Positions 1 through 9,978 of a DNA stretch of 64,000 nt are shown here, piece after piece. The notes under the pieces were generated by a model that saw nothing but the letters and a program-made list of their open reading frames with translations, did no database searches and was not told the origin of the DNA. How positions within the stretch are numbered: the stretch's first letter is position 1; every line of letters begins with the position of its first letter. Source of the DNA: an uncultured Methylococcaceae bacterium (GTDB lineage Bacteria; Pseudomonadota; Gammaproteobacteria; Methylococcales; Methylomonadaceae). A program made the position numbers and the translations under genes. The stretch spans positions 37,521 to 101,520 of the forward strand of contig CAJAVP010000123.1 in the NCBI GenBank assembly GCA_903945375.1, in the 5' to 3' direction.

Positions 1-25
1 TTAACAACAAACTGGAGAGTAAACC

Positions 26-949
26 ATGACAATGGACGATAAAGACGGCGTTATTTGGCTGGACGGACAATGGGTTGAGTGGCGCGAAGCAAAAGTCCAT
101 GTGTTAACCCATACCTTGCATTATGGCTTAGGGGTTTTTGAAGGCATCCGCGCCTATCATGCCACTCAAGGCACGGCTGTATTCAGAATGCAGGAGCATA
201 CCGACCGACTATTCCGTTCGGCACATATCATGAATATGAAAATGCCGTTTGATAAAGAGGCGATTAATCAAGCACAAATTGATGCCGTTGCAAAAAACAA
301 CTTAGACAGCGCTTATATTCGTACCATGTGCTTTTTTGGCTCAGAAGGCATGGGGCTACGCGCTGACAACCTAAAAGTGCATGTCATGGTAGCCGCTTGG
401 TCATGGGGGGCTTATCTCGGCGCGGAAAGTATCGAAAAAGGCATTCGCATCCGCACCTCGTCGTACACTCGCAACCACCATAACAGCACCATGTGTAAAG
501 CGAAAGCCAATGGCAATTACATTAATTCCATCCTTGCCTTACAAGAAGCTTTGGCAACCGGTTACGATGAAGCACTCATGCTCGATCATGAAGGCTTTGC
601 CGCCGAAGGCAGCGCAGAAAACTTATTTATCATCCGCAATGGCAAGATTTATACACCAGAAACCACCTCTGCTTTAGAAGGCATCACCCGCGATACCGTC
701 ATGACCCTAGCCCGCGAGCAAGGCTATGAGATCATTGAAAAACGTATTACTCGCGATGAAATCTATGTTGCTGACGAGGCCTTCTTTACTGGCTCAGCCG
801 CTGAAGTCACGCCCATCAGAGAACTCGACAATCGTAACATCGGCAGCGGTGTACGCGGCCCAATAACTGAGCAATTACAAACCTTGTATTTTGATGCCGT
901 TTATGGACGCAGTACTCAACACATCGATTGGCTGACGTATCTTGGCTAA
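26..949 (+). CDS. ilvE: Branched-chain-amino-acid aminotransferase (class IV PLP enzyme)
   Basis: Cytosolic PLP enzyme that transaminates the 2-keto acids of valine, leucine and isoleucine with glutamate, the last step of their synthesis. The 307 residues match the usual length of about 309. The fold-type IV landmarks are present: the N-terminal HYGLGVFEGIRAY stretch, the PLP lysine at K160 in K-A-N-G-N-Y, and the EGSAENLF segment. The ATG at 26 has GGAGAG six to twelve bases upstream; a second ATG at 32 is possible. The stop overlaps the TTG start of waaF by 8 bases, so it is probably co-transcribed with the LPS heptosyltransferase genes. Function is confident. Confidence 0.95.
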   Translation: MTMDDKDGVIWLDGQWVEWREAKVHVLTHTLHYGLGVFEGIRAYHATQGTAVFRMQEHTDRLFRSAHIMNMKMPFDKEAINQAQIDAVAKNNLDSAYIRTMCFFGSEGMGLRADNLKVHVMVAAWSWGAYLGAESIEKGIRIRTSSYTRNHHNSTMCKAKANGNYINSILALQEALATGYDEALMLDHEGFAAEGSAENLFIIRNGKIYTPETTSALEGITRDTVMTLAREQGYEIIEKRITRDEIYVADEAFFTGSAAEVTPIRELDNRNIGSGVRGPITEQLQTLYFDAVYGRSTQHIDWLTYLG

Positions 950-1961
950 AAAAATACTGGTAGTCGGTCCATCTTGGGTCGGCGATATGGTCATGGCGCA
1001 AAGTTTGTTTTTAACACTCAAACAAACGCATCCAAGTTGCCGTATTGACGTATTAGCACCTGACTGGTCGTTTTCGCTGTTAGCTAGAATGCCTGAGGTC
1101 TCTAACAAAATCACCATGCCAGTGAAACATGGTGAATTTGGCTTACTGGCACGATGGCGGCTTGGTCGACTGTTACGCGCACAACGCTATGACCAAGCCA
1201 TTATCCTGCCTAATTCGTGGAAATCCGCTTTAGCTCCCTTTTTTGCTGGGATAAAAATTCGCACCGGCTATATCGGCGAAAGCCGTTGGGGACTCCTTAA
1301 CGATGCCAGAAAACTGGACAAAACCTTACTCAGCATGACGGTGCAACGCTTTGTCGCACTAGGCTTACCCCAAACCAGTCCAAAACCACCCGCTTATCCC
1401 ATACCAGCACTATTGGTTGGCACGCCCCAACAGCACGCTGTCAGCCAAAAGTTTGACGTAGACCGTACCACAAAAATTTTGGCACTTTGCCCAGGAGCAG
1501 AATTTGGAACGGCAAAACGCTGGCCTATCGATCACTATGCCGACATTGCTTTGCAAAAATTGACTCAAGGCTGGCAAGTTTGGCTGTTTGGCTCAGAAAA
1601 AGACCAAGCGATAGCCGCACAAATCAATCTGGCCTGCAATAACCGTTGCACTGACTTTTCCGGTAGAACCAACTTAGCAGAAGCCGTTGATTTGATGTCT
1701 TTGGCACATACCGTGATAAGTAACGACTCAGGCTTAATGCACGTCGCCGCCGCATTGGATAAAAACCTTATCGCTTTGTTTGGCTCATCTGATCCCAACT
1801 TTACACCGCCACTCAATAGTAAAGCCAAAATCCTCCATTTAAACTTAACCTGCTCACCGTGTTTTCAGCGCGAATGCCCACTCTATCCTCCGGCTCATGA
1901 AGCACATGCCATCTGTTTAGCGGGCATAAAACCCGAAGAAGTGATTGAGTTAATTGAATGA
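942..1961 (+). CDS. waaF: ADP-heptose:LPS heptosyltransferase II
   Basis: GT9-family glycosyltransferase that adds the second L-glycero-D-manno-heptose to the LPS inner core at the cytoplasmic face of the inner membrane. The N-terminus (KILVVGPSWVGDMVMAQSL) is typical of WaaF, and the C-terminal half has the GT9 donor-site pattern (SNDSGLMHVAAA, then ALFGSSDP). It is 339 residues, normal for the family. It starts with TTG inside the end of ilvE and overlaps the next gene by ATGA, indicating translational coupling. The following paralogue looks like WaaC, so this pair covers both inner-core heptoses. Confidence 0.93.
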   Translation: MAKKILVVGPSWVGDMVMAQSLFLTLKQTHPSCRIDVLAPDWSFSLLARMPEVSNKITMPVKHGEFGLLARWRLGRLLRAQRYDQAIILPNSWKSALAPFFAGIKIRTGYIGESRWGLLNDARKLDKTLLSMTVQRFVALGLPQTSPKPPAYPIPALLVGTPQQHAVSQKFDVDRTTKILALCPGAEFGTAKRWPIDHYADIALQKLTQGWQVWLFGSEKDQAIAAQINLACNNRCTDFSGRTNLAEAVDLMSLAHTVISNDSGLMHVAAALDKNLIALFGSSDPNFTPPLNSKAKILHLNLTCSPCFQRECPLYPPAHEAHAICLAGIKPEEVIELIE

Positions 1962-2956
1962 AAAAAATCGCCATTGTCAAACTATCAGCCTTAGGCGATA
2001 TTGTTCACGCGCTAGTTGCCTTACAATTTATTAAAACGCAGCAACCGGAGTTACAAATAGATTGGCTGGTTGAAAGTCGCTTTACTGATTTGTTACAACA
2101 CAATCCCGATATCCGGCAAATTTTAACTGTCAATTTAAAATCCTTAAAAACACAGCCTGCTGATTTTTTCCAGCAACTCAAAACCATTCGCCGCTATGCA
2201 GATCATCAATACGATTTGGTGATTGATGCTCAAGGTTTGCTCAAATCAGCCATCACAGCTCGGCTTATTGGCAAACGAATTGTTGGCTTTGATGCGGATT
2301 CGATACGCGAAAAAATGGCCTCAAGATTTTATCAAATCAAAATCGCCAGCCCTTATGATGCCAATACCATCGACCGAAATGCCCAGGTCATTGCCGAACC
2401 ATTGGGTTTAACTATTAGCCCGCAACACATTTTGGATAAAAAGCCCTTCTTGTTTTTTAAAAACGAGAACCCGACTATTTATGATTATTTATCACCCACA
2501 CGCAAAAATATCCTGCTCGTCATCGGTTCAACGTGGCCAAGTCGCAACTATCCTGCTGAAAAGTTTGTTACTGTTGCCAATGCCTTACAACAGAATTGTC
2601 TGGTTATCTGGGGAAATGAAGCAGAAAAAAATACTGCCGAATGGATGGCAAACCAATCAGATTTTATTCAAATCGTGCCTAAATTAGACTTGAACAGCTT
2701 GAAAGCGCTGATTGCCCACACCGACTTGCTCATTGGCAACGACACGGGCCCCACTCATATGGCGTGGGCATTAAACAAACCCTCCATTACCTTATTTGGC
2801 CCCACCCCAATTAGCCGTGTTTATCAAACAGCCCTCAACAAAGTCCTAAAATCACCATCATTAGTCAATCCCTTCCACTTGGACAAACAGGATTTTTCGA
2901 TAACAGAAATCAGTGAACAGGCAATTATTGAATTGGCAGAAGGCTTGATGTACTAA
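1958..2956 (+). CDS. waaC: ADP-heptose:LPS heptosyltransferase I
   Basis: GT9 enzyme that transfers the first heptose onto Kdo of nascent LPS. WaaC-type features are the start KIAIVKLSALGDIVHAL, the mid-protein VIDAQGLLKSA motif and the C-terminal GNDTGPTHMAWAL and ITLFGPT donor-binding stretches. It is 332 residues long and overlaps waaF by four bases (ATGA). A perfect 10-bp hairpin just downstream separates it from a convergent gene. Assignment as type I rather than II rests on the VIDAQGLLKSA segment and the neighbouring WaaF. Confidence 0.93.
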   Translation: MKKIAIVKLSALGDIVHALVALQFIKTQQPELQIDWLVESRFTDLLQHNPDIRQILTVNLKSLKTQPADFFQQLKTIRRYADHQYDLVIDAQGLLKSAITARLIGKRIVGFDADSIREKMASRFYQIKIASPYDANTIDRNAQVIAEPLGLTISPQHILDKKPFLFFKNENPTIYDYLSPTRKNILLVIGSTWPSRNYPAEKFVTVANALQQNCLVIWGNEAEKNTAEWMANQSDFIQIVPKLDLNSLKALIAHTDLLIGNDTGPTHMAWALNKPSITLFGPTPISRVYQTALNKVLKSPSLVNPFHLDKQDFSITEISEQAIIELAEGLMY

Positions 2957-2995
2957 AGAAGTCTCGTCAAGCTTACAGCGATTTCAGCAAACAAT

Positions 2996-3022
2996 GTTGG
3001 GTTGCAAACAGCGCAACCCAAC
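2996..3022. terminator. Hairpin between convergent genes
   Basis: GTTGGGTTGC and GCAACCCAAC form a perfect 10-bp stem with a 7-base loop between the stop codons of waaC and the convergent M41-like gene. There is no clear T-run, so it may be a bidirectional terminator or a small repeated palindrome. Confidence 0.45.
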
Positions 3023-3030
3023 CTACGGCA

Positions 3031-3672
3031 CTAAATAGCCATCAGAAAATGTGCGTCGAGTACGCCGCTAATCTCTTCACAATCAATTACGTGCTTATTA
3101 TGGACGAGCAAATAATTGGCTAATGCGGTAATAGCACGCCACATTGCTCCATCGTTAATGAAATAGAACGCCGATAAGAATAATTCTGTTAGTTTTTGTT
3201 CTTGCATAGCGGCATCGCCGCCGAAGCACGTCATGTAATCTTGAACGATTTTTAAATCGTTACTCCCTCCGTAAAAATGTAGCGTATTCAAGGTGATTAA
3301 TTGCGAATTGATAATCTCATCATCTCGCAAGGCAATATAATTCGCTTCTGCTAATGGCCCCACTAATAAATTAATGATGTCCGCTTCGAAGGCTTGAAGA
3401 TACGCGAGCTTCTGACTATCTGTAAAATATCTGATGGCTTCTTCAATAGACAACGGTAGTGTGTGGATTAATCGCCCCCCTTCGACTTTTGCAAGCCAGT
3501 GCATATTCGCATGATTACGACAGATCTGAAAAAATACCGGAGGAAGCTGTTTTTGCCGATTACCAAGATAAATCGCGGCGGCATGACCGGCTTCATGAAA
3601 AGCGGTTTTTCTACTCAATTCTTGAGTTGTAATAGGATTAAGTCTATTTTTTGGAGGGTAGCTGCGGTTCAT
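3031..3672 (-). CDS. Small M41/FtsH-protease-like protein with HEAGH motif
   Basis: A 213-residue soluble protein whose N-terminal third has H-E-A-G-H (residues 26-30 from the chosen start), the zinc motif of FtsH-type (M41) metallopeptidases. It lacks the AAA+ ATPase and membrane segments of FtsH, so it is a stand-alone peptidase-domain-like protein. The rest is helical and acidic. I moved the start 22 codons inward from the longest frame to the ATG at 3672, because that ATG is preceded by GAGG five bases upstream. The gene stands alone between two LPS gene groups. Substrate and activity are unknown, and the third zinc ligand cannot be placed with confidence. Confidence 0.7.
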   Translation of the reverse strand: MNRSYPPKNRLNPITTQELSRKTAFHEAGHAAAIYLGNRQKQLPPVFFQICRNHANMHWLAKVEGGRLIHTLPLSIEEAIRYFTDSQKLAYLQAFEADIINLLVGPLAEANYIALRDDEIINSQLITLNTLHFYGGSNDLKIVQDYMTCFGGDAAMQEQKLTELFLSAFYFINDGAMWRAITALANYLLVHNKHVIDCEEISGVLDAHFLMAI

Positions 3673-3972
3673 AGTGACCTCGGTAAAAAGTAATGCGGAT
3701 AAACCAGCTATCCGCATTATTGAGAGGAAGTGGGGCAACTGTTATTTCATGTGGACAACAACAGTGCGACAGAGTCTAAAGGGAGTTCGGTAATTTGAAA
3801 ATGTGGCATTTTGCCGCGTGACAAAATGTCGCTGAAATTGGCATACATCCTGCTTTATTGACTCTATTTTTATTTTTAAAAAGCAATAAAATCAAGGGGT
3901 CGCAAGATTTTTTTGAGGGAGGAGCAAGGAATATATGGCATATAACCCGCTTGAGTAGGGCATTTCACGCAA

Positions 3973-4554
3973 TTAAAGTTTGGGGAAGGGAGTTTTTGTA
4001 TTGGCTAGAATTTTTTCTAGTTGGCGACATTGAGAATTAGCTGTACGCCATAAGTCAAGCACGGAGGAAATCATCAAACGAGTGACTTCAGCATCTAGTT
4101 TGATCTGTTGATGTTGTTCAAATGCTTGCTCAGGTGTTGCGCCATTTTTGATCGCGAACATTTGTGCAGACATAGATTTGTCAAAACCTAGAATATGGTA
4201 AGTCCACCAATTGCTAATAAAACAAACCAATTTTTCAGTTGCATCAATGTATTTTTGTTGTGTTAAGCCATTAACTGAAAAATGATTGACATCGTAAACA
4301 AACGATTGATGCTCCATGCGGTGGATGCGAAAATGTTGTTCGTCGACTTTCGCACTTTGCATTAATTTTTCTTCAATCATAAAGTGTTTGTTCGAGTAGG
4401 CTTTGATTTGTATCAAGGCTTTTTCTACGACTGTAGGGCTGACATTATTCGACTGACAGCAGATGCTTAGTTCGTTGAGAAGTGCAAAAATCTGTTGATG
4501 CTGTGTGTCTATTGTCCGGATGTTGATACTAAATTTATCAGACCATTCAAACAT
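3973..4554 (-). CDS. Bacteriohemerythrin-domain protein
   Basis: Di-iron, O2-binding hemerythrin-fold protein of 193 residues. The conserved ligands can be read: H19 (TQHQQIF), H57 and E61 (H-F-M-I-E), H78 and H82, then H120 and D125 (H-I-L-G-F-D). The hemerythrin domain covers about residues 1-130; a C-terminal extension of about 60 residues is helical and unassigned. In methanotrophs stand-alone bacteriohemerythrins are thought to carry or buffer O2 for methane oxidation, which would fit here, but nothing local shows it. It has no operon partner: about 100 bases separate it from hldD. Confidence 0.9.
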   Translation of the reverse strand: MFEWSDKFSINIRTIDTQHQQIFALLNELSICCQSNNVSPTVVEKALIQIKAYSNKHFMIEEKLMQSAKVDEQHFRIHRMEHQSFVYDVNHFSVNGLTQQKYIDATEKLVCFISNWWTYHILGFDKSMSAQMFAIKNGATPEQAFEQHQQIKLDAEVTRLMISSVLDLWRTANSQCRQLEKILANTKTPFPKL

Positions 4555-4657
4555 TTGATATTCCTAAATAAACAGTTTGAGAGCACAAATATACATTAGA
4601 AAGCCTTTAGGTTCGATGATTACTCACGGTTTAGCCAGCGACAGTGCCATTGAGTCG

Positions 4658-5602
4658 TTATTTGTTCAATTCACTCAAGTACAGCGTGATGCCTTCTTTT
4701 ACCGACAAAAAGTCTTTGAGGTAGCCAACTGCCTTTAAGTCAGAAATATCGGCTTGAGTAAAGCTTTGGTAAGCACCTTTAAGATGTTCAGGGAAGGCGA
4801 TATATTCGATATTGCCTTGCTGATGCCAGGCAATCACGGCTTGAGCGACGGCATTAAAACTCTCGGCTTTGCCAGTTCCCACATTAAAAATGCCACGATG
4901 TTCTGGGTGGTCTAAAAACCACAAATTGACATCAACAACATCACCCACATAGACAAAATCTCGAAGCTGCTCGCCGTTGCCGTAACCGTCCGATCCTTCA
5001 AATAGTTTAGCTTTTTTCTGTGTCAAAATTTGCTGGTTAAAATGAAATGCGGTGCTACTCATGCTGCCTTTATGCTGTTCTCTGGGACCGTAAACATTAA
5101 AATAGCGAAAACCGACAATTTGATTGGTTGCCTCAGGCAAAACAGTGCGGACGTATTGATCAAACTGAAATTTTGAATACGCATACATATTGATCGGGTG
5201 TTCACAAACTCGATCAACACGAAAACCTTGCTTGCCCGTACCGTAAACGGAGGCAGAAGACGCATAGATAAACGCAGCATTCTTTCTCATGCAGCAATGG
5301 AGTAGTCGCTTAGAATAGGCGTAATTGTTTTCCATGATGTACCGTCCATCCCATTCCGTTGTTGCCGAGCAAGCCCCTTGATGGAATATTGCTCGGATGC
5401 CATCGAAAAAATGGGGCGTATCAATTTTTTCAATAAACTGGTCTTTATCCATAAAATCGGCAATATCGAGATCGGCGATATTGTGCATTTTTCGACCATC
5501 ATGTAAGTTGTCGATCAAAAGAATGTTGCGCTCACCACGCTCATTAAGCGCTTTTATGATATTGCTACCAATAAATCCCGCTCCGCCGGTTACTATAATC
5601 AT
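4658..5602 (-). CDS. hldD: ADP-L-glycero-D-manno-heptose 6-epimerase
   Basis: NAD(P)-dependent extended SDR that converts ADP-D-glycero-D-manno-heptose to the L-glycero form, the donor used by WaaC and WaaF. The N-terminus has the Rossmann motif [10 protein letters not shown], the catalytic Y-x-x-x-K is in [10 protein letters not shown], and [11 protein letters not shown] is typical. It is 314 residues, near the family norm. The start overlaps the hldE stop by 4 bases (ATGA). It is the last gene of the run msbA-gmhA-hldE-hldD on this strand. Confidence 0.95.
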   Translation of the reverse strand: MIIVTGGAGFIGSNIIKALNERGERNILLIDNLHDGRKMHNIADLDIADFMDKDQFIEKIDTPHFFDGIRAIFHQGACSATTEWDGRYIMENNYAYSKRLLHCCMRKNAAFIYASSASVYGTGKQGFRVDRVCEHPINMYAYSKFQFDQYVRTVLPEATNQIVGFRYFNVYGPREQHKGSMSSTAFHFNQQILTQKKAKLFEGSDGYGNGEQLRDFVYVGDVVDVNLWFLDHPEHRGIFNVGTGKAESFNAVAQAVIAWHQQGNIEYIAFPEHLKGAYQSFTQADISDLKAVGYLKDFLSVKEGITLYLSELNK

Positions 5603-7032
5603 GATTCATCTCCAGTAGTCATTAGGGCATTAATTTTAGCAGTCGTCGATTGACCGTCAACAAATGACAAAATTTTTACTTCGCCACCGGCTTTAATGAC
5701 ACAATCCCCGCCCGCCACTTGTTCGGGAAGATAATCACCACCTTTTACGATAACATCAGGCAATAATCGACAATATAATCTTTCGGGGGTTTCTTCCGTA
5801 AATGCAACCACCCAGTCAACACAAGACAGTGCGGCTAGAACCATCATGCGCTCTTGTAAGCTATTAATAGGGCGCGTATCGCCTTTAAGTCGCTTGACTG
5901 ATTCATCCGCATTAACGGCAACGATCAAACGGTCACCAAGGGCTTTAGCTTGTTGTAGATAGGTCACATGACCTGTGTGTAATATATCAAAACAACCATT
6001 GGTCATAATGACACGCTCATCATGGGCTTTGGCAGCGGTTATAAAATGCGCCAATTCATCTTCGGTCACAATGCCGTAAAAAGAATCACGGTCGCCGTGC
6101 ATAGCACGATTAAGTTCTTGAATCGAAACTGAGGCGGTACCCAATTTACCCACCACAATGCCACCAGCTAAGTTTGCTAAATACATCGCTTCAGAATAAG
6201 GCCTTTCTAAGGCAACGCCTAACGCCATGACTGCAATAACGGTATCGCCTGCGCCTGTCACATCAAACACATCTTTTGCTTGAGCAGGCAAAGAATGGCT
6301 TTGCTCGAGTTCTATCAAGGTCATACCGGCTTCGCCACGGGTCAATAGTAAATGATTGATTTGGCAGTCTGCGAGCAGCTTGCGACCTTTGACTAAAATA
6401 TCTTCTTCGGTTGAGCAATTGCCAACGACGGCTTGAAATTCTGCCAGATTCGGCGTGATGATGTCCGCGCCAGCATAGCGCAGAAAATCGGTACCTTTAG
6501 GATCGACTAATACGTTTAATCCGGCTTGTTTGGCATGATGAATATACTTTTGCACAGCCACTAACGTCCCTTTGCCATAATCAGAAAATACAATAACCGT
6601 ATGTTCGCTAAGGTGTTGTTGCAATTTGTTGAGCAAGGCGTGTTGATCAAATTCCAGTGTAGCCTCTTCAAAATCCAAGCGAATTAATTGCTGATGTTGC
6701 GCCATCACCCGTAGCTTACAAATACTGCGTAGCTTAGGTTCGGCTAAAAAATCACAGTTTACGCCTTCCGCTTCCAACAGCGATTTAATCGTATCGCCTT
6801 CAGAGTCTGAGCCAACGACACCCAACAAAGTGACTTGACCGCCCAGTTTAGCGATATTAAGCGCGACATTGCCCGCACCACCAATCCTGTCTTCTACGGT
6901 TTTAACGCGCACAATCGGAACGGGGGCTTCAGGTGAAATGCGAGAGGCTTGACCAGACCAATAACGATCTAGCATGACATCACCGATGACGAGAATACGG
7001 GCGTGAGTAAATTCTGGGCTGATCGCTAGCAT
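5599..7032 (-). CDS. hldE: Bifunctional heptose-7-phosphate kinase / heptose-1-phosphate adenylyltransferase
   Basis: Two-domain cytosolic enzyme of 477 residues. Residues 1-320 are a PfkB/ribokinase-like kinase (GGAGNVALN near the start; [14 protein letters not shown] near its end, with the catalytic Asp). Residues 345-477 are a nucleotidyltransferase ([17 protein letters not shown], with the HxGH motif). It makes heptose-1,7-bisphosphate and then ADP-heptose. Full length and fused as in E. coli. It overlaps gmhA by 7 bases and hldD by 4, so the three form a coupled operon. No gmhB phosphatase is in the window; it is presumably elsewhere. Confidence 0.96.
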   Translation of the reverse strand: MLAISPEFTHARILVIGDVMLDRYWSGQASRISPEAPVPIVRVKTVEDRIGGAGNVALNIAKLGGQVTLLGVVGSDSEGDTIKSLLEAEGVNCDFLAEPKLRSICKLRVMAQHQQLIRLDFEEATLEFDQHALLNKLQQHLSEHTVIVFSDYGKGTLVAVQKYIHHAKQAGLNVLVDPKGTDFLRYAGADIITPNLAEFQAVVGNCSTEEDILVKGRKLLADCQINHLLLTRGEAGMTLIELEQSHSLPAQAKDVFDVTGAGDTVIAVMALGVALERPYSEAMYLANLAGGIVVGKLGTASVSIQELNRAMHGDRDSFYGIVTEDELAHFITAAKAHDERVIMTNGCFDILHTGHVTYLQQAKALGDRLIVAVNADESVKRLKGDTRPINSLQERMMVLAALSCVDWVVAFTEETPERLYCRLLPDVIVKGGDYLPEQVAGGDCVIKAGGEVKILSFVDGQSTTAKINALMTTGDES

Positions 7033-7598
7033 GACATGTCCTTAAAATGATTTTCAACGAGAGCGCACCACCAATGACCGATTAGAATATGCGCTTCTTG
7101 AATTCTAGCGGTGATAGCAGAGGGAACAACAATGGCGGCGGTTGCGTATTGGATTAAATCGCCACCTGAACCGCCGGTTAAGACAATCACCTTCATGCCT
7201 TTTTGTTGAGCCGCTTGAGCGGCGTTGATGATATTGAGACTATTACCCGAAGTAGAAATCGCACACAACACATCATTGGCAACACCCAGTGCTTCGACTT
7301 GTCGGGCATAAACGGAGTCAAAACCATAGTCGTTGCTGTGAGCCGTTAAAATAGAACTATCAGTCGTCAGAGCTATCGCGGCTAAAGCGCGGCGATGATA
7401 TTCATAACGAACGACCAATTCGGCAGCAATATGCTGACAATCTGCGGCACTGCCCCCATTACCACAAAGTAATATCTTCCCACCTTGCTGTAAGGTAGTC
7501 AGTAATAATTGACCGGCGGCTTCGATGTCGCTCGTGCAATGGACAAGGCTGTTGATCATTTGCTGATGATCTTCCAGCACAGATATAAATGTTTTCAA
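7026..7598 (-). CDS. gmhA: Sedoheptulose-7-phosphate isomerase (SIS domain)
   Basis: Converts sedoheptulose 7-phosphate to D-glycero-D-manno-heptose 7-phosphate, the first step to ADP-heptose. The 190-residue SIS fold shows LLCGNGGSAADCQHIAAEL (phosphate site), ISTSGNS and a C-terminal QEAHILIGHW with the catalytic His. The frame begins with TTG at 7598, with AGGA seven bases upstream; the first internal ATG would cut into the N-terminal helix, so I keep TTG. In a RuMP organism its substrate is also a product of the transketolase/transaldolase reactions encoded at 21.6-26.3 kb. Confidence 0.93.
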   Translation of the reverse strand: MKTFISVLEDHQQMINSLVHCTSDIEAAGQLLLTTLQQGGKILLCGNGGSAADCQHIAAELVVRYEYHRRALAAIALTTDSSILTAHSNDYGFDSVYARQVEALGVANDVLCAISTSGNSLNIINAAQAAQQKGMKVIVLTGGSGGDLIQYATAAIVVPSAITARIQEAHILIGHWWCALVENHFKDMSC

Positions 7599-7630
7599 AA
7601 CAAGTTCCTAATCATTAATAAAGTAGTTGT

Positions 7631-9397
7631 TTAAGGCGCGGTCAAAAGTGGTGTTTCATCAAATTCTTTAAATTCCGTCGCATGTAATCGCGCATAAGCT
7701 CCATTTTTTTCCAAAAGCGTCTGATGAGTGCCACGCTCTATAATCTGACCCCGATCCATGACCAAAATTAAGTCCGCATTTTCTATGGTGGACAAGCGGT
7801 GGGCAATGACCAAGGTAGTTCGGTTACGCATGACTTTTTGTAATGCAGCTTGAATATAGCGTTCAGATTCGGTATCCAGTGCTGAAGTCGCTTCATCCAA
7901 AATCAAAATAGGCGAATCTTTTAACAAAGCACGCGCTAAAGCCAAGCGTTGGCGTTGTCCGCCGGATAACTTAACCCCATTTTCACCGATCAGTGTATCT
8001 AAGCCCAGGTCTAGTTTATTGATAAATTCCATGGCATACGCATCGTTTGCAGCGGCAATAATGGCATCACGGCTGGCATTTGCCAACGCACCGTAGGCAA
8101 TATTATTGGCAATGGTATCGTTAAATAAGGTCACTTGTTGATTAACCAAGGCAATATGTCGCCTTAAGTTACTCAATTTATAATCATTAATCTCAACGCC
8201 ATCCAGCAAGATTTGCCCGCTGTCGTGTGTATAAAAACGCGAGACCAAATTAACCAAAGTGCTTTTGCCGCCACCAGACGCGCCAACCAATGCAATCGTT
8301 TGACCGGGTTCCGCCTTAAAGCTGATATTGCGTAACGTAGGCTCGGTAGCCGAGCTGTATTGGAACGAGAGATTATTAAATTCTAAAGCCCCTAAGCATT
8401 TTTCTGTTTCAACATGCCCGGGGTCTGGCTCGCTTTGCTCGTCGAGAATAGCAAACAAGGATTCAGCGGCAACAATTCCTCTTTGGATATCGCTGTTAGC
8501 ATCGCTTAATTGTCGAAACGGGCGAGGCAGTAAAAATGCAGCGGTCAAGTAACCCACAAACGAACCCACACTGGATTGTTCCATAAAAAACAAGGCCATA
8601 TACATTAAAAAAGCCAAAGCGATGGCGATAATTAATTGCATGACCTGATTATGAATGGCGCCAGTGGTGACCAATTTAAGCGATTGTCGACGATTATAAA
8701 GGCTACTTTCCAAAAAACGGCGTTTTTCGTAGTCTTCACCGCCATAACTACGCACCACACGGTGACCATTGACCAATTCAGACGTAATATGCGTCATATC
8801 GCCAATGGAATCTTGGATGCGCTTACTGAGCATCCGCAAGCGCTTGCTCACATAACTGACTAAAAGTGCAATAACCGGTGCGACCACTAAAAATACCAGT
8901 GATAGCAACCAGTTCATATAAAACAGATAAATCAACAGCCCCAGAGCCGTTAAACCTTCCTGAACCACTTTACGCACCGCATCTGTCGTTGCCTGAGCCA
9001 CTTGATTGACATTGTGGGTAATTCTGGAAATCATGTAACCACTGTTATTATTGTCAAAATGCGTGGTGGGCAGTAGCGTATATTTCTCAAAAATTTCACA
9101 ACGCAAGGTGTGAATAACATTCAGCGAAACTTTTGCCAAAAAATTATTTCCCACATAATTGCCAATACCACGCAGAATTACTAAGCCACTGAAAAATAAT
9201 GGCAAATAAAGCATTTTGTCGCGAGACTTGGCTTGTAGGGTATCGATAATCTCTTGAATTAGCGTGGCAAACAAGGGTTGAGTGCTAGAATAAAGCGCGA
9301 AACCCAAAAGGCTCAATACAACAAGGTTTCTATGAGGTTTGATATAAAACAACAGGCGCTTATAGATTTGAAAATTAGCGTTAGGTTTTTTCTTCAT
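7631..9397 (-). CDS. msbA: Lipid A/LPS flippase, ABC exporter MsbA
   Basis: Half-size ABC exporter of 588 residues that flips lipid A-core across the inner membrane. Residues 1-310 hold six membrane helices; the ATPase domain has Walker A (GASGGGKST), the signature LSGGQRQR, Walker B (ILILDEATS) and the H-loop (VIAHRLST). The location directly upstream of gmhA-hldE-hldD supports MsbA rather than a drug or peptide exporter. About 30 bases separate it from gmhA. Confidence 0.9.
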   Translation of the reverse strand: MKKKPNANFQIYKRLLFYIKPHRNLVVLSLLGFALYSSTQPLFATLIQEIIDTLQAKSRDKMLYLPLFFSGLVILRGIGNYVGNNFLAKVSLNVIHTLRCEIFEKYTLLPTTHFDNNNSGYMISRITHNVNQVAQATTDAVRKVVQEGLTALGLLIYLFYMNWLLSLVFLVVAPVIALLVSYVSKRLRMLSKRIQDSIGDMTHITSELVNGHRVVRSYGGEDYEKRRFLESSLYNRRQSLKLVTTGAIHNQVMQLIIAIALAFLMYMALFFMEQSSVGSFVGYLTAAFLLPRPFRQLSDANSDIQRGIVAAESLFAILDEQSEPDPGHVETEKCLGALEFNNLSFQYSSATEPTLRNISFKAEPGQTIALVGASGGGKSTLVNLVSRFYTHDSGQILLDGVEINDYKLSNLRRHIALVNQQVTLFNDTIANNIAYGALANASRDAIIAAANDAYAMEFINKLDLGLDTLIGENGVKLSGGQRQRLALARALLKDSPILILDEATSALDTESERYIQAALQKVMRNRTTLVIAHRLSTIENADLILVMDRGQIIERGTHQTLLEKNGAYARLHATEFKEFDETPLLTAP

Positions 9398-9978
9398 GGA
9401 GTTAGTTGGGAAATAAAAATCAGCTTATTATCGCAGGCAAGCGACGCAATGCAATGTGATTCTAGGCAAGATGTATCAATGCTCGTCATTTTTAGCCCAT
9501 AAAACGCATCATATAGACAATTTTACCTCAAGAACAATAAACGTACCTGGATGGTTAATAATTTTTTGTGTTTGTTAATTTTCGGTCATAAGTTACATTC
9601 AGTGATTGGTATAGGGATAAAACCATTTTCGTTAGAGGCAGATCAAACCAGCTGGTAATACAATAACTTAAGCGAACGTCAAAATAGTATTACATTTGAG
9701 TGGTTTGTACTTATATGAGGCAAAGTTAGTCACTATGTATATTGAAAATAAATATGCCGTTATGCAAAAAATTTTGCCTGATTACTTACAGCTATTTTTA
9801 ATATTAGATAATTACTCAATGTCAAAATACATGATTTACGAATTAGACTATACAATGACTAATTAATACATTCAATTCGTAAAGCTGCTGGACTTTTTAG
9901 TGTGAGTCCAAATAGTCAGGGCATAAAAAATATTATCTTTAAAAATCAAAATAAAATTATAATTTACTTAGGAACATA
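9398..9978. other. AT-rich intergenic stretch, possible 43-residue ORF
   Basis: About 580 bases between divergent msbA and the methyltransferase, clearly richer in A+T than msbA. The only open frame of note is ATG 9735 to TAA 9866 on the plus strand, 43 codons, without a convincing ribosome-binding site. I recognise no homologue. It probably holds promoters for both flanking genes, but no consensus box is clear enough to place. Confidence 0.3.
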
